From Dipteris shenzhenensis (taxonomy: Eukaryota > Polypodiophyta > Polypodiopsida > Gleicheniales), in NCBI GenBank assembly GCA_047967505.1, contig CM106541.1: 64,000 nucleotides of DNA. The stretch is one strand, 5' to 3'. A program made the position numbers and the translations under genes. This document shows positions 45,052-57,169 of this stretch, piece by piece. Numbering within the stretch: position 1 is the stretch's first letter; the number at the start of each line of letters is the position of its first letter. The notes beneath the pieces were generated by a model, which was given only the letters and a program-made list of their open reading frames with translations, ran no database searches and was not told the DNA's origin.

Positions 45052-46127
45052 CCTATTCATTTTTTCCTTAACAATTACTTTACATTTTTTCCTTCCCCCC
45101 CCCTTCTTACACTTGCACTCTTAGTGCTTTCTCTCTCATTTACACTCCCTAACCTTTTTTATCCTTAAATGTTTGCTTAGTTCTCCCTCATTAAATGTTT
45201 TCTTAGTTTCTTCGTTCCTTTTTCTCTCTCAAGTATTTCAAAATTTTTTTCTAAAAATTTCTAATTTCTTTTCAATTTTTTTCAGTTTTTGCTCTATTTA
45301 CCTTAAGATGTTTTCCAATTTGGGCTCACTTTTCTATTTACTTCTTCCTTTTTTTTCCTAATTTCTTTTAATTATTTCCTTCTTTAATCTTTTTTAACCT
45401 TTTGTCCAATTTCTTTTTAAAACTGTAACCCCCTTGAGTTAATCTACTTATTTAATTTCTAACCCCCCTAATTACCCCTCCTTAAATTTTTATGATTTTC
45501 TATTTTTTTACTATGTTTCACTAATTTACCCTACTCCCCCCTATTTTCCCCTAATTTCCCCCTCAATTTTCCCTATTTTCACTATTTCCCCTATTTTTAC
45601 CTACGTTCCCCCTATTCCCCCTTATTTCTTCTCAAAAACCTTTATACACTAATCCACCCTAAAATCCCTTAATTCTCCCTAACTAGTCCTAAATCCCTTG
45701 TAATTAAACTCCCTAAAATTAATTCATTTTTTAACTAACCCTTAAAAGCTACCTGACTCCTAGCCCTCCATCACCCCGACTCCCAACCCCTTGCCTTCCT
45801 ATCATCGACCTATGATATCCCTCCCTTATAAATTACCCCCTCCTCTCACCTAGCTATTTCTGCCTCACTCTCTGTGCTCCCCTACTACCTTCTCACTCAG
45901 CTCCTATTTGCTCTCCCACTTCCCAAACAACCTCTACACACTTCTCTCCCAAGCCCCCACCTGAATGCGCTGGCCTTCCATGCTCCAGTATACTTATTGC
46001 TCCCTACACTCTATAGTCTCCTTTGAGTCCAGTCTTCTTAGCCATCTCCATTGCTTGTACTTCCCCTCCTGGTTCATGCGGCCATTCTGAGGTGCCCTAG
46101 CTACCCTGGCTATCCACACTCGTAGCA

Positions 46128-47629
46128 CTGAGGTGAAAAATCAAAAGGGGAACCAACACAAAAGGCATTGTACCTTGCAAACCATACCTTATAATGAGGT
46201 GTTTTAAAAAAAAATGTTGCTTTGTTCATGCTTATCCCAATGATGGATTCAAATTTGATATTTGAGAAGCCCCAACACTATTTCTTTGGCAAAATAGGGA
46301 TGGGAGCTAATACAAAAAGCATCATAACTTGCAAACTGCACCTCAGAATGAGGTGTAAAAAACAAAAATGCTCTTGAATTTTCATGCTCTATCTAATGAG
46401 GGTCTAATGACAGATTCAAAATTAAAATTTGAGGGGCCCCAATCACTATTTTTTGGGCAAAATAGGGGGGATGGGGGGGGGAGGTCATGTAAATGGTATC
46501 ACAACTTGCAAACCATACATTTAAATGAGGAGGTACCTTAACACTCTTTAATTCACAAAATCTAGTATACAAAGTCCTATCCATAAAGCATTTTATCGAT
46601 GCTTTTATCAATAGATTTATCACCTCTAGTATATTTCTAGAGAGGTTCTTGACAAACATACCAATGGAACAAAGAATTTTCAACAATTTTGTCAAGTAGG
46701 ATCCATTTTTTCCATGTTTTGTCATCGTATATGGATTATCCAATAACCGAGTATTGCATTGAAGAGGAGGATGCACTAAATGAGGATGAAATAATGGAGG
46801 ATATGATAAACACTTACTTTGGTGCTCCTTCACCCTAGAATGAAAGAGAAAAAGATGTGTAAGTTAATAGGGAGGAACGCATGAGTCTTAAGGAGCCAAA
46901 GAGCTTGCAACGTGAGCAAGCACCATGTAGTATGAAGGGGCTAGCAGATCTCATCTTGTAGTCATTCTTTTGATCCTTCAATTTACAAGCAACCTATGGA
47001 TGGTCAAAAATTAGCATTCTTTCCCTCTTTCGGTAAGAGTTTGCCTAGTTTTGATGTATTCTAAACTATAATTTCAAGCATGTACTTCCAATTTGCTGCT
47101 TTGAATTCATTGAATGTATCAATGTATCAATGATACTTTGTAGGCGCCTTGAAATAACCTTAACTAATTACTTCACAAATTATCATGCCCATTGAGTACA
47201 ATTTCATGGTTAGAAGACATATTTATGCGTTTTTACCCATGCATCATGCATGGGCATACAAAACATTACCTCGGTGGTCTTCCAAGCATGCAAATGGGAC
47301 TATATGGCCATGATACCTTGTAAAGGCCTTAGCCTCACCTAATTTCAGGGCCATGCAAAGTATCATGCCCATAGGTACCATTCTCATGCTTAGAAGACAT
47401 ATTTTCATGTTTTTCCCATGCATCACCCATGGGCATACAATCCCATGCATCACCCATGGGCATACAAAAAGAGGCTTTGGTGGTCTTCTAAGCATGATAA
47501 TGGGACTAGGGATGATTTCTTAAGGTTAGTTTTGTCAAGAAGCAAAATTTTCATATTGTGTCGAATGTTTGTATGCCCTAATAAAAAAAAATGTTTGAAA
47601 CATTCGCCAGGATTTGAAACTTTTACTAA
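46128..47629. mobile_element. 1.5-kb insert carried in each tandem unit (unit 1)
   Basis: Absent from duplication copy 1 and from the third partial unit, so probably inserted before tandem duplication. It contains 2-3 diverged direct repeats of 154-177 bp, starting near 46165, 46319 and 46496. It also contains two fold-back hairpins (47196-47310, 47378-47503). The minus-strand frame at 46393-46833 is largely conserved in unit 2 at 48467-48898, but no domain was recognised. Terminal repeats are not evident. The element class is unknown. Confidence 0.4.
47378..47503. repeat. Fold-back hairpin with 21-bp arms
   Basis: Arm 47378-47398 (ccattctcatgcttagaagac) pairs with 47483-47503 with one or two mismatches. 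The 84-nt loop contains two 27-bp direct repeats that each hold cccatgcatcacccatggg. A diverged sister hairpin lies just upstream at 47196-47310 with the palindrome cccatgcatcatgcatggg. Both are repeated in unit 2 near 49280-49580. Confidence 0.75.
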
Positions 47630-49702
47630 TTTCCCCCTCAATTTTCCCTAATTCCCCCTCAAATTTTCCTATTTTCACTATTTCCCCTATTTTTACCTAC
47701 GTTCCCCCTATTCCCCCTTATTTCTTCTCAAAAACCTTTATACACTAATCCACCCTAAAACTCCTTAATTCTCCCTAACTAGTCCTAAACCCCTTGTAAT
47801 TAAACTCCCTAAAATTAATTCATTTTTTAACTAACCCTTAAAAGCTACCTGACTCCTAGCCCTCCATCACCCCGACTCCCAAACCCTTGCCTTCCTATCA
47901 TCGACGTATGATATCCCTCCCCTATAAATTACCCCCTCCTCTCACCTAGCTATTTCCGCCTCACTCTCTGCGCTCCCCTACTACCTTTTCACTCAGCTCC
48001 TATTTGCTCTCTTGCTTCCCAAACAACCTCTACACACTTCTCTCCCAAGCCCCCACCTTGGCCTTCCATGCTCCAGTATACTTATTGCTCCTTGTGTTCT
48101 ATAGTCTCCTTTGAGTCCAATCTTCTTAGCCATCTCCATTGCTTGTACTTCCCCTCGTGGTTCATGCGGCCATTCTGAGGTGCCCTGGCTATCCACACTC
48201 GTAGCACTGAGGTGAAAAATCGAAGAGGGAACCAACACAAAAGGCATTGTACCTTGCAAACCATACCTTGGAATGAGGAGGTGTTAAAAAAAAGAATGTT
48301 GCTTTGTTCATACTTATCCCAATGATGGATTCAAATTTGATATTTGAGAAGCCCCAACACTATTTCTTTGGCAAAATAGGGATGGGAGCTAATACAAAAA
48401 GCATCATAACTTGCAAACTGCACCTGAGAATGAGAAGGTGTAAGAAACAAAAATGCTCTTGAATTTTCATGCTCTATCTAATGAGGGTCTAATGACACAT
48501 TCAAAATTAAAATTTGAGAGGCCCCAATCACTATTTTTTGGGCAAAATAGGGGTGATGGGGGGGGGGAGGTCATGTAAATGGTATCACAACTTGCAAACC
48601 GTACATTTAAATGAGGAGGTACCTTAACAATCTTTGGATCACAAAATCTAGTATACAAAGTCCTATTCATAAAGCATTTTATTGATGCCTTTATCAATAG
48701 AATTATCACCTTTGGTATATTTCTAGAGAGGTTCTTGACAAACATACCAATGGAACAGATAATTTTCAACAATTTTGACAAGTAGGATCCATTTTTTCTA
48801 TGTTTTGTCATCATGTATGGATTATCCAATAACCTAGTATTGCATTGAAGAGAGGATGCACTAAATGAGGATGAAATAATGCAGGACATGATAAACACTT
48901 ACTTTGGTGCTCCTTCACATTAGAATGAAAGAGAAAAAGATGTGGAAGTTAATAGGGAGGAAAGCATGAGTCTTAAGGAGCCAAAGAGCTTGCAACGTGA
49001 GCAAGCACCATGTAGCATGAAGGGGCTAGCACATCTCATCTTGCAGCCATTCTTCTGATCTTCAATTTACAAGCAACCTATGGATGGTCAAAAATTAGCA
49101 TTCTTTCCCTCTTTCTGTAAGAGTTCTGTCTAGTTTTGATGTATTCTAAACTATAATTTCAAGCATGTACTTCCAATTTGCTGCTTTGAATTCATTGAAT
49201 GTATCAATGTATCAATGATACTTTGTACCTAAACTAATTACTTCACAAATTATCATGCCCACTGAGTATGATTTCATGGTTAGAAGACATATTTACGTGT
49301 TTTTACCCATGCATCATGCATGGGCATACAAAACATTACCTCGGTGGTCTTCCAAGCATGCAAATGGGACTATATGGCCATGATACCTTGCAAAGGCCTT
49401 AGCCTCACCTAATTTCAGGGCCATGCAAAGTATCATGCCCATAGGTACCATTCTCATTTAGAAGATATATTTTCATGTTTTTCCCATGCATCACCCATGG
49501 GCATACAATCCCATGCATCACCCATGGGCATACAAAAAAAGGCTTTGGTGGTCTTCTAAGCATGATAATGGGACTAGGGATGATTTCTTAAGGTTAGTTT
49601 TGTCAAGAAGCAAAATTTTCATATTGGTGTCGAAAGTTTGTATGCCCTAATAAAAAAAAATGTTTGAAACCTTCGCCAGGACTTGAAACTTTTATGTGAA
49701 AA
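47630..49702. repeat. Tandem array unit 2
   Basis: Second full unit, including its own copies of the 1.5-kb part and the hairpins. The minus-strand frame at 48467-48898 corresponds to 46393-46833 with scattered changes. Confidence 0.9.
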
Positions 49703-50292
49703 ATTTCCCCCTCAATTTTCCCTAATTTCCCCCTCAATTTTCCCTATTTTCACTATTTCCCCTATTTTCATCTACGTTCCCCCTATTCCCCCTTATTTCT
49801 TCTCAAAGACCTTTATACACTAATCCACCCTAAAACCCCTTAATTCTCCCTAACTAGTCCTAAACCCCTTGTAATTAAACTCCCTAAAATTAATTCATTT
49901 TTTAACTAACCCTTAAAAGCTACCTGACTCCTAGCCCTCCATCACCCTGACTCCCAACCCCTTGCCTTCCTATCATCGACGTATGATATCCCTCCCCTAT
50001 AAATTACCCCCTCCTCTCACCTAGCTATTTCTGCCTCACTCTCTGCGCTCCCCTACTACCTTTTCACTCAACTCCTATTTGCTCTCCCGCTTCCCAAACA
50101 ACCTCTACACACTTCTCTCCCAAGCTCCCACTTGAATGCGCTGGCCTTCCATGCTCCAGTATACTTATTGCTCCCTGCGCTCTATAGTCTCCTTTGAGTC
50201 CATTCTTCATAGCCATCTCCATTTCTTGTACTTCCCCTCGTGGTTCATGCAGCCATTCTAAGGTGCCCTGGTTGCCCTGGCTATCCACACTC

Positions 50293-51575
50293 ATAGCACT
50301 CGTGTGCTCTAAGCCTCTAAACTACCTGTAACCTCAATAGTAGTCTGTACTACAGCCGCCATAGCTTCAGCCCTCTTCTCCTCGCTCTTCCTGCCCGTTT
50401 TCATTGGTGTTTCGATGGCGACAATTGCACGTACATGACCTACGAGCGTTGTGTGGGATCTCTCCATCACCTCAAGCCCTTGATGGACTCACAGGTCCCC
50501 TGCATGCTTTAATGCTCAGACTCTCTCCTTTTATACGCAAATTTTTAAAAAAAAACTCCTTCCATCTTTCCAATTCACGTAATTTCCTTTAGCTATAATT
50601 TCCCCCTAGTTATTCAATTTCCTAATTTCCTGTAGCTATTTCATTTCCCCCTTTCTCTAATTCCCTTCTAATTACTCTCTTTTTCCCTAACACTTCCCTT
50701 TTTCTTTTCTCCTATAACGGCCCCCCCCCCTCCCTTTTTAATAACTCCCCTTAATTTTTCCCCTTATTAATAACCCCCCTTCTCCCCCCCCCATTAATAA
50801 TGCCCTTTTTATATCTCTCCTTTTTAAATGCCTCTCTTTAAAATTTTAATTAAACCTTTGAATTTCTTCTCCCCCCTTTTTTCCCCCTTCTTTTGCATTC
50901 TTTCATACTTATTTTTACCCCTTTAAATTCTTTCTAAAAACTTAGCACTTCTCTCCCTTTCCCTTCTTTTCCATTTTTTCCTAATTTTATGAAACTTTTA
51001 AAATAGTCATATTTCTTTTTAAACCCTCTTTATCAATGTTTTTTAAATGGTCTCTCCTAACTTTTTTTTCTCTCCCTACCTTCTATATGCTCATAACTTT
51101 AATTTTGTCCATTAAGCTTAAATTCTCATCCACCCTTTTTTTTGCAATGCTTATGTCTATTTCTTCATTACACCTCCACTTCATTACCCCCATAATTCTC
51201 TTAACCTAATTCTACACACTCCATACAACTTTGCACTCATACTTTTTTACAACTAGCTTTGTAAGTCAGTGGTTAAGGGTTTATTCTTATTGTGACTCCG
51301 ATAACAAGGGAGGGGTGTTTATGACACCTATCTTCTCAACTAAGGTTTAACTGGTTCTCACTATGTTTTTCTTGTTGTTGGATGGTGGAAGGTATGCAGA
51401 CTCCCCTCTTCACTAAAAGTGATGCTTGCGACGTCTTATCAAAGTGCAACCTTTTAAACAAATTGTGCATTCTAAAAATTTTTTATGCCCACCTGTCGTT
51501 GACCTTTTGATAACTTTAGCATTCAACACTTTTCATTAATGACAATTGCTCTTTCTTTTGAGCTACATTGTTTTC
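50293..51575. other. Copy 2-specific pyrimidine-rich region
   Basis: T-rich and C-rich sequence with no counterpart in copy 1. 51265-51440 resembles 54046-54230 and 9362-9560. No gene was recognised. Confidence 0.45.
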
Positions 51576-51583
51576 ATTGAGCT

Positions 51584-51830
51584 CTCAGGGGGGTCACTAT
51601 GTATAAACCCTCTATATCACGTGCATTCAAGGCCTATATTTAAAATCCCTTATCTATAAATTTTTTCATTAATAAAATGTACCCCTTTTCTATACAAATC
51701 TATAAATTTTTTCCAAAACTATTTTAAATAGTCCCTTATGTATATTTATTTCTGTAAATTTTAGGAATAAAAAATATCCTTCTTTTGAACTCACGTGATA
51801 GTGTTACATATCATGAGTGATCCCCCCGAG
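51584..51830. mobile_element. hAT-like MITE, family A, copy 3
   Basis: 247 bp. Ends ctcagggggg and ccccccgag give imperfect terminal repeats. The perfect 8-bp target copy attgagct is at 51576-51583 and 51831-51838. Confidence 0.95.
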
Positions 51831-51853
51831 ATTGAGCTACACACACACAACAC

Positions 51854-51860
<7 letters not shown>

Positions 51861-51908
<48 letters not shown>
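51861..51908. repeat. (CT)n microsatellite
   Basis: CT run whose right flank matches 7605 onward in copy 1. Confidence 0.95.
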
Positions 51909-51910
<2 letters not shown>

Positions 51911-52428
51911 GTTTTCTTATGTTTTTCCTTAATTTCTAATTAATTTTGTATTTTATTTTCCCTAAAGTTTCATCTTTCTATTATTTTTTCTACTCTTTCT
52001 TAGAATTTGCCCACCTTGTTTTTTAAGTTTCTTTCCTTATTTACTTTTACTTTTCTTGGTTAATGTTTTTTTTCTATTTCACTATGCAATTTTACTAGGT
52101 AATTGATTCTACTATTTTACTATGTAATTTTTCTACTTAGTTCTCCTAATGTACTTTTGCTTTTATTTAAACCATCTAAGGCTATTTAGTGTGGTTAATT
52201 TTTGTCTATGCTATCCATGATAAAGACCCCTTCCCCGCACTTTCTACCTGCCCACTAGTCTACACACTGATCATGTTCTTCTTCACCAACATGCATTCTC
52301 ATGCTCCAAACCAACCTAGCCTACATGCCTCCCAAAAACACACACTCCCTAAACTATCTACCAACTATTTTCCCGACTCTACGCCTACGACCCAGCCTAT
52401 ATAAATGGAGGCTCTACCTATACTACTT

Positions 52429-52625
52429 CCATCTTAGCCCCCTTGCTCAGGCGTACTGCTACACAGGCCTTACTCCATTGTGCCTTGCCTCTTCACCCTG
52501 CTCGTTGTACTACTTCCATCTAAACCCCCTTGCTTGGGCGTATTGCTACACGGGCCTTACTCCATTGCGCCTTGCCTCTTTGCCCTACTCGTCGTACTAC
52601 TTCCATCTAAACCCCCTTGTTCATT
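52429..52625. repeat. 87-bp tandem repeat, copy 2
   Basis: Units start at 52429, 52516 and 52603, the same array as 8146-8345. An ORF over it (52480-52746) is interrupted by the MITE at 52724. Confidence 0.85.
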
Positions 52626-52723
52626 GTACTCTCTACCTCATCCACACAATTTGAATGGAGCTCATGCTCTCTTGCTCTGTGTTGCATGCTGTTGGTTGAT
52701 GCCCATCATTGATGGCATGGTCT

Positions 52724-52970
52724 CTCAGGGGGGTCACTATGTATAAACCCTCTATATCACGTGCGTTCAAGGCCTATATTTAAAATCCCTTATCTGTAAA
52801 TTTTTTCATTAATAAAATGTACCCCTTTTCTATACAAATCTATAAATTTTTTCCAAAACTATTTTAAATAGTCCCTTATGTATATTTATTTCTGTAAATT
52901 TTAGAAATAAAAAATATCCTTCTGTTGAACTCACGTGATAGGGTTACATATGATGAGTGACCCCCCCGAG
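52724..52970. mobile_element. hAT-like MITE, family A, copy 4
   Basis: 247 bp. Ends ctcagggggg and cccccccgag. The perfect 8-bp target copy catggtct is at 52716-52723 and 52971-52978. The paralogous site in copy 1 (about 8433-8440, agtggttt) is unoccupied. Confidence 0.97.
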
Positions 52971-52978
52971 CATGGTCT

Positions 52979-54345
52979 GTGCTGCTGCAACTCCTTGCCT
53001 TCCTTGCATATCTGCTCATGCCCTTCAGTATTGACACAGTCTAGCAATCCTTGCGACGGTGTGGCCATGTACGTATTGCTTCTCTTGCTGATCCTTTGGC
53101 CTCTACAGTTTGGTCCCTTTGTGATATGGTTCGCCTCCTATGTTAAGCCATTGGCCTCTACGGTCTGCCCCCTCTAACGTTGTCTTCTCTAAACAGGCTG
53201 CCTCGCACTCACAAAATGCAAGGTACTCTTGCCTCCCACTTTGTGCACCCTATATCATTTTTGGGCATTGTTGTTGGTCGGTCTTCCCTCTTTAAAAATC
53301 TAAAATCTTCGCTCCCCCATGCTATCAAACAAAAAACCCCCCATTGCTCTAGTCATTTAAATTTAGTACTACATACTTTAAAAAATACTTTGTCTCAATC
53401 AAGTTATTTTTTACTGTCTTTATGTCTTCATTACATTCATAGCATTAAGCTCATTAGATTCCCGACATTTTTTGCTTTTTTTCTCTCCCTTATAATTGCT
53501 AAAATGCACCGTATAATTTCTATCCTATATCTTGATATTTCCCCCCCTATTCGATTCTAAAATTCCCCCTTCTCAGTATTAGTACCGAAATTCCCCCTCT
53601 GTATATATGTGTATTTTTTCCCCTCCTATCAAGTAGTCTTAACTAACACAACCCCCCCTCTCTCAATATTAATGCCTAAGTTCCACCTCTCTAGTATTAA
53701 TATCTGATAAATTTCTTCCCCCCTCTCTATATACACATTTCTCCCCCTCCTCTCTATATAGATGTCATCCCCCTCTTGTCACTAAATATGTATTTCGGTT
53801 CTCCTTCCCTACCCTTTCTCTATTAATTTCCTTGTAGTTTCCCTTCTAAATTCCCTTGGCATAGACAAATAGGAGCATTATTGGAAGGATTTTACAAGAT
53901 CCTTTCAATTTTTTTGTAAAATAAAAATCTAATTTTACCTTCTAATTGAACCCCTCCTCCCTCCGCTTTTTTCCCCCCCTTCTTTTTTACTATTCCACAC
54001 TTACAAAACCCATTGTTTACACTTAATGTCCTACATCGGGTCTATGGTTAAGCTTCTAATTTATTGTGACCCCAATAACAAGGGAGGAGGGTTTATGACA
54101 CTTGTCTTCCTAGTTTAAGTGAACTTGGTTCTTATCATGTTTTCTTGTTGGATGGTGGTAGGTATGCAAATTCTCCTCTTCAGTAAGTATGATGCTTGTC
54201 AAGATTTCACTGGCGTTATAATTTTTGTTTACACTTTGTATGAACAACCATGCAATAAATAATTTTTTATCCACCCTTATCTGATCTTCGTGTGCCGTCT
54301 TGTTAAAAGGTTTTTTATTTTACACACACACACATGCACACACCC
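52979..54345. other. Non-coding end of duplication copy 2
   Basis: Matches 8441-9650. A segment of about 150 bp (53347-53500) is missing from copy 1, which passes from its equivalent of 'ccccattgct' straight to 'aaaacggaccg'. No gene was recognised. Confidence 0.5.
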
Positions 54346-56975
54346 ACAATCCTCTCCTTGGGAACCCTTGTGATCCCAGGGTGTACATGTTGAGAGCGCA
54401 TGTAAAGAAGAGGTTAGAACCATGGTTACAAGGGTACTTATTGGTATCCCATAGCGGTATGATGGGATACTTTGCATGCAATTGAGACATATAGGAGGAA
54501 CATTATTGGTGGCCTTGGACCACTAGGTCCATCCAAATAGTCATGCTCACGAGTAAATGGAGCACATCCAAATACTCCATAGAGCCTGAACCTGAACTGA
54601 AGGTTCATTAAATGCTCCACTAGGGGTTGGAACACTTGGAGAGGTAGATCTTCCCCCTCCTTTCCAGCTTTGGTTTCAATGCCTACACAACTCGAACATG
54701 ACCTTGGATAACATATTTGGTGAGAATTTTCAAAGAAACAGGGCATCAATGATATATTGGGGGTAAAACATCCCCATTGTACATGTGATATAGCTCACCT
54801 TTGTATTTACTACACTAAGTACATGTAACCCCTCCATTTGAATATAGCGTGGGAGGATGTTGCCTTGGGACTGAATGCCCTAGTGTGAAAAAGAGCTCCC
54901 CTTCCCAAGACTTGCAGCACATGGCTCGAGGTGAACTAAAGAATGCAGGTGGATTCATGAGGAGACTATTCGAAGACTTGATGAACTCGAGATTTGATCC
55001 GTAGCTTTGGCAGAGCTTGTACTCAAGCTCACACTTGGAGGACTTCTACCCTTCCCATTGGGAGCGAAATTGGGAGGTCCACGCTAGAAACTCAGGTGTG
55101 CAACCTTGAATATGTCTATAAAAAGTTGAGCACCATTCCACCCAATCTTACGTAGATTTCTCTCTATAGATGGTTATACAGTATGGGGAGAGTATGGGTC
55201 CCCTTTGAGCTCTTTGTTTTGGACCCCGTAACTATTTCTCAAGAACATGCTCAAAGCGTTGCCCCTGGGAACCAGTTAGAGCAGTGGAGTGGAGCCGTGT
55301 GTAGGGGCCTCTTTATGCTTGAATCCTGTATTGCCCTCTAAGGAAAATTCCGTATCACACTCTAAGAAACTACAAGGACGCTGATGAGGATTTTTGCTCA
55401 GCCTAAACTCTGTGGGAACTTATTGATCTCGTTTTTCCTTAGCTTTACGCTACAAACAAAGGCTCTAGTCTCTAAACTCAGATTCAAACTCAGATTCAGT
55501 AGGAAAGTGTATTGATACACTGTGCTTTATGCTAGACGAAGAAAATGAGGCTGATTGGTTTTAGAGAATGATATGCAAGAGGTGGAGAGATGTGGTTAAA
55601 CCTACAGTACTCATTTGTTAATGGAATAAAACATCGTCATGTTTTTTGCAACACTGTAGTCAACATTGTAGCCTATTATAGAACATAGAGAAAAGGTAGG
55701 AGAGGGACTTGAAAGATAGATTTTTATCTTCTCATTATCTTCTCTAAGATAGATTATTGCATTGCCTTTAGCAACTAACGTCCCTCAACATTTCCTTACC
55801 AGGCTTGATGGGAATCATTACACTATGTTTTTGTAGCACATACAGAGCCCATTCCTCTAATCTTCACTTAACCAGTTTTTGAGCCAATCGTATGGACTCT
55901 ATTTTAGTCGTGCTTCTATAAAAGCCAGCAATTCGGTTGGAATATGATATTGGGTGCATGGCTATAGGTAATGGTGTTGGGTGCTGGGCTACGGATTCTT
56001 CAACGTAACTTATAGAGCCCACAGAGGGCATGAAATAGAGGCTTCCTATCCTAACGATACCTCCCACATGGAACCATCTGATGTGACCGAAGGTCTTGAG
56101 AGAAATGCTTACTTCAAAATGGCAAGGGAGCCCCAGGCCATCGCTTAAGCTAGGAGGATAGTTTGGTATGGCTACTTGCCTACCTTATAGTCCTTATCAA
56201 ACTGTAGATATCGTATGCTAACAGAACTTTGTAGCGACACAGAGTATCTGGCTCACCTTCTAGCTCGGTGTTTTGGCTAGAAATAACTGGCTCACGATTC
56301 CATCTTGTAATTGGTTCAGGATTGTGAGCCTTCTCTACCATGATTGTAGCGAGACTACCCCATGTCTAACCTAGATAATGGGAGCTTCATAACGCATTTC
56401 ACGATCTGCACACTTATAACTTAGCAGGATCTGGAGTTAAACGAAACATCCACATTTTGTTTCTTGGAAAAACACTCGGTCGTATATTACTAGAGCTTGA
56501 GCAAGCAATAGAGCCTGGATACTCATCACTTTTGATAAGCCAGAACTCTTCACGTAGGTGAGAATGAAGGTGGATTTATATGTTGAGCTCCACCTTGATC
56601 TGACAACTGTTCCCTAGGATTTATATGTTGAATATTTCTATTCTTATTATGCCCCTTTAATTTGTTATTTATCTTGGTATGTAAGCAGCATAGGGATGAT
56701 TATATGCAATTTTTTGAATACTGAAATGGTGGGGAATCTTTTTACATAACTTTTTGACATGGAATCTTGGTAAAATGAAAGGGGACGGAGCCCGAAAGAC
56801 AGAGTACTGTGTCTTCTTAATGATCATACATTTCTTACTTGCCATTCTAGTTTTATAAATTATAAGTTGATCTTCACTACTAATGACATTGGTTGATTTA
56901 TGCAGGGGTGGATAGGGTTTATAAATAGTTTCCCTATTCTCTCAAACCAACTCTCAAAGCACAAACTCTCCTAGA
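54346..56975. other. Unassigned 2.6-kb region
   Basis: Balanced base composition, without the low-complexity tracts of its neighbours and without visible repeats elsewhere in the window. The minus-strand frame 54438-54749 contains LYGVFGCAPFT and EDLPLQVFQP, which faintly recall the copia integrase-to-RT linker, but this is too weak to call. The rest shows no long frame. Confidence 0.35.
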
Positions 56976-56979
56976 AAAA

Positions 56980-57166
56980 CTTTAAAAATTTTCACATAAA
57001 AGTTTCAAATCTTGGAGAATATTTCAAACATTTTTTCTTATTAGGGCATACAAACTTTTGACACCAATATAAAATTTTTGCTTCTTAATGAAATTAACCT
57101 TTAAAAATCATCCCTGGTCCCATTATCATGCTTAGAAGACCACCAAGGACTTCTTTTATACCCATG
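56980..57166. repeat. Inverted partial copy of the 1.5-kb insert
   Basis: The reverse complement of about 47484-47629 (and 49550-49702), from the hairpin's right arm to the end of the unit, with small differences. It directly abuts the dispersed repeat that starts at 57170. Confidence 0.8.
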
Positions 57167-57169
57167 GAG

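Larger units (their letters stand above)
45551..50292. repeat. 2.08-kb tandem array, about 2.3 units
   Basis: Units lie at about 45551-47629, 47630-49702 and a partial 49703-50292. The landmark 'ggccttccatgctccagtat' recurs at about 45972, 48060 and 50143, giving a period near 2085 bp. Each full unit has a 0.58-kb pyrimidine-rich part, also present once in copy 1 at about 7040-7558, and a 1.5-kb part absent from copy 1. The third unit stops where the 1.5-kb part would begin. Confidence 0.95.
39542..54345. repeat. Segmental duplication, copy 2
   Basis: Direct-orientation paralog of 1-9650, about 39.5 kb downstream of it. It is about 5 kb longer, mainly because of the 2.08-kb tandem array plus 50293-51840, and three MITE family A insertions. 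It ends in a CA run near 54330. Confidence 0.9.

Noticed and set aside
46393-46833. hAT transposase fragment in the 1.5-kb insert
   Set aside because: The frame is conserved between tandem units, but none of the hAT dimerisation-domain or catalytic signatures could be recognised.
45551-50292. CRISPR-like or satellite array
   Set aside because: Units are about 2 kb with internal insert structure and only 2.3 copies. There are no short regular repeats with unique spacers.
51265-51300. tRNA gene
   Set aside because: Only a weak A-box-like word is present. No acceptor stem pairing or B box was found.
54438-54749. Copia integrase-RT linker on the minus strand
   Set aside because: VFGCAPFT and DLPLQVF are suggestive, but no catalytic motif of integrase or RT is nearby, so it was kept only as a remark.
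55000-56600. Organelle DNA insertion
   Set aside because: Considered because of balanced composition, but no organelle gene or conserved intron could be recognised from the sequence.
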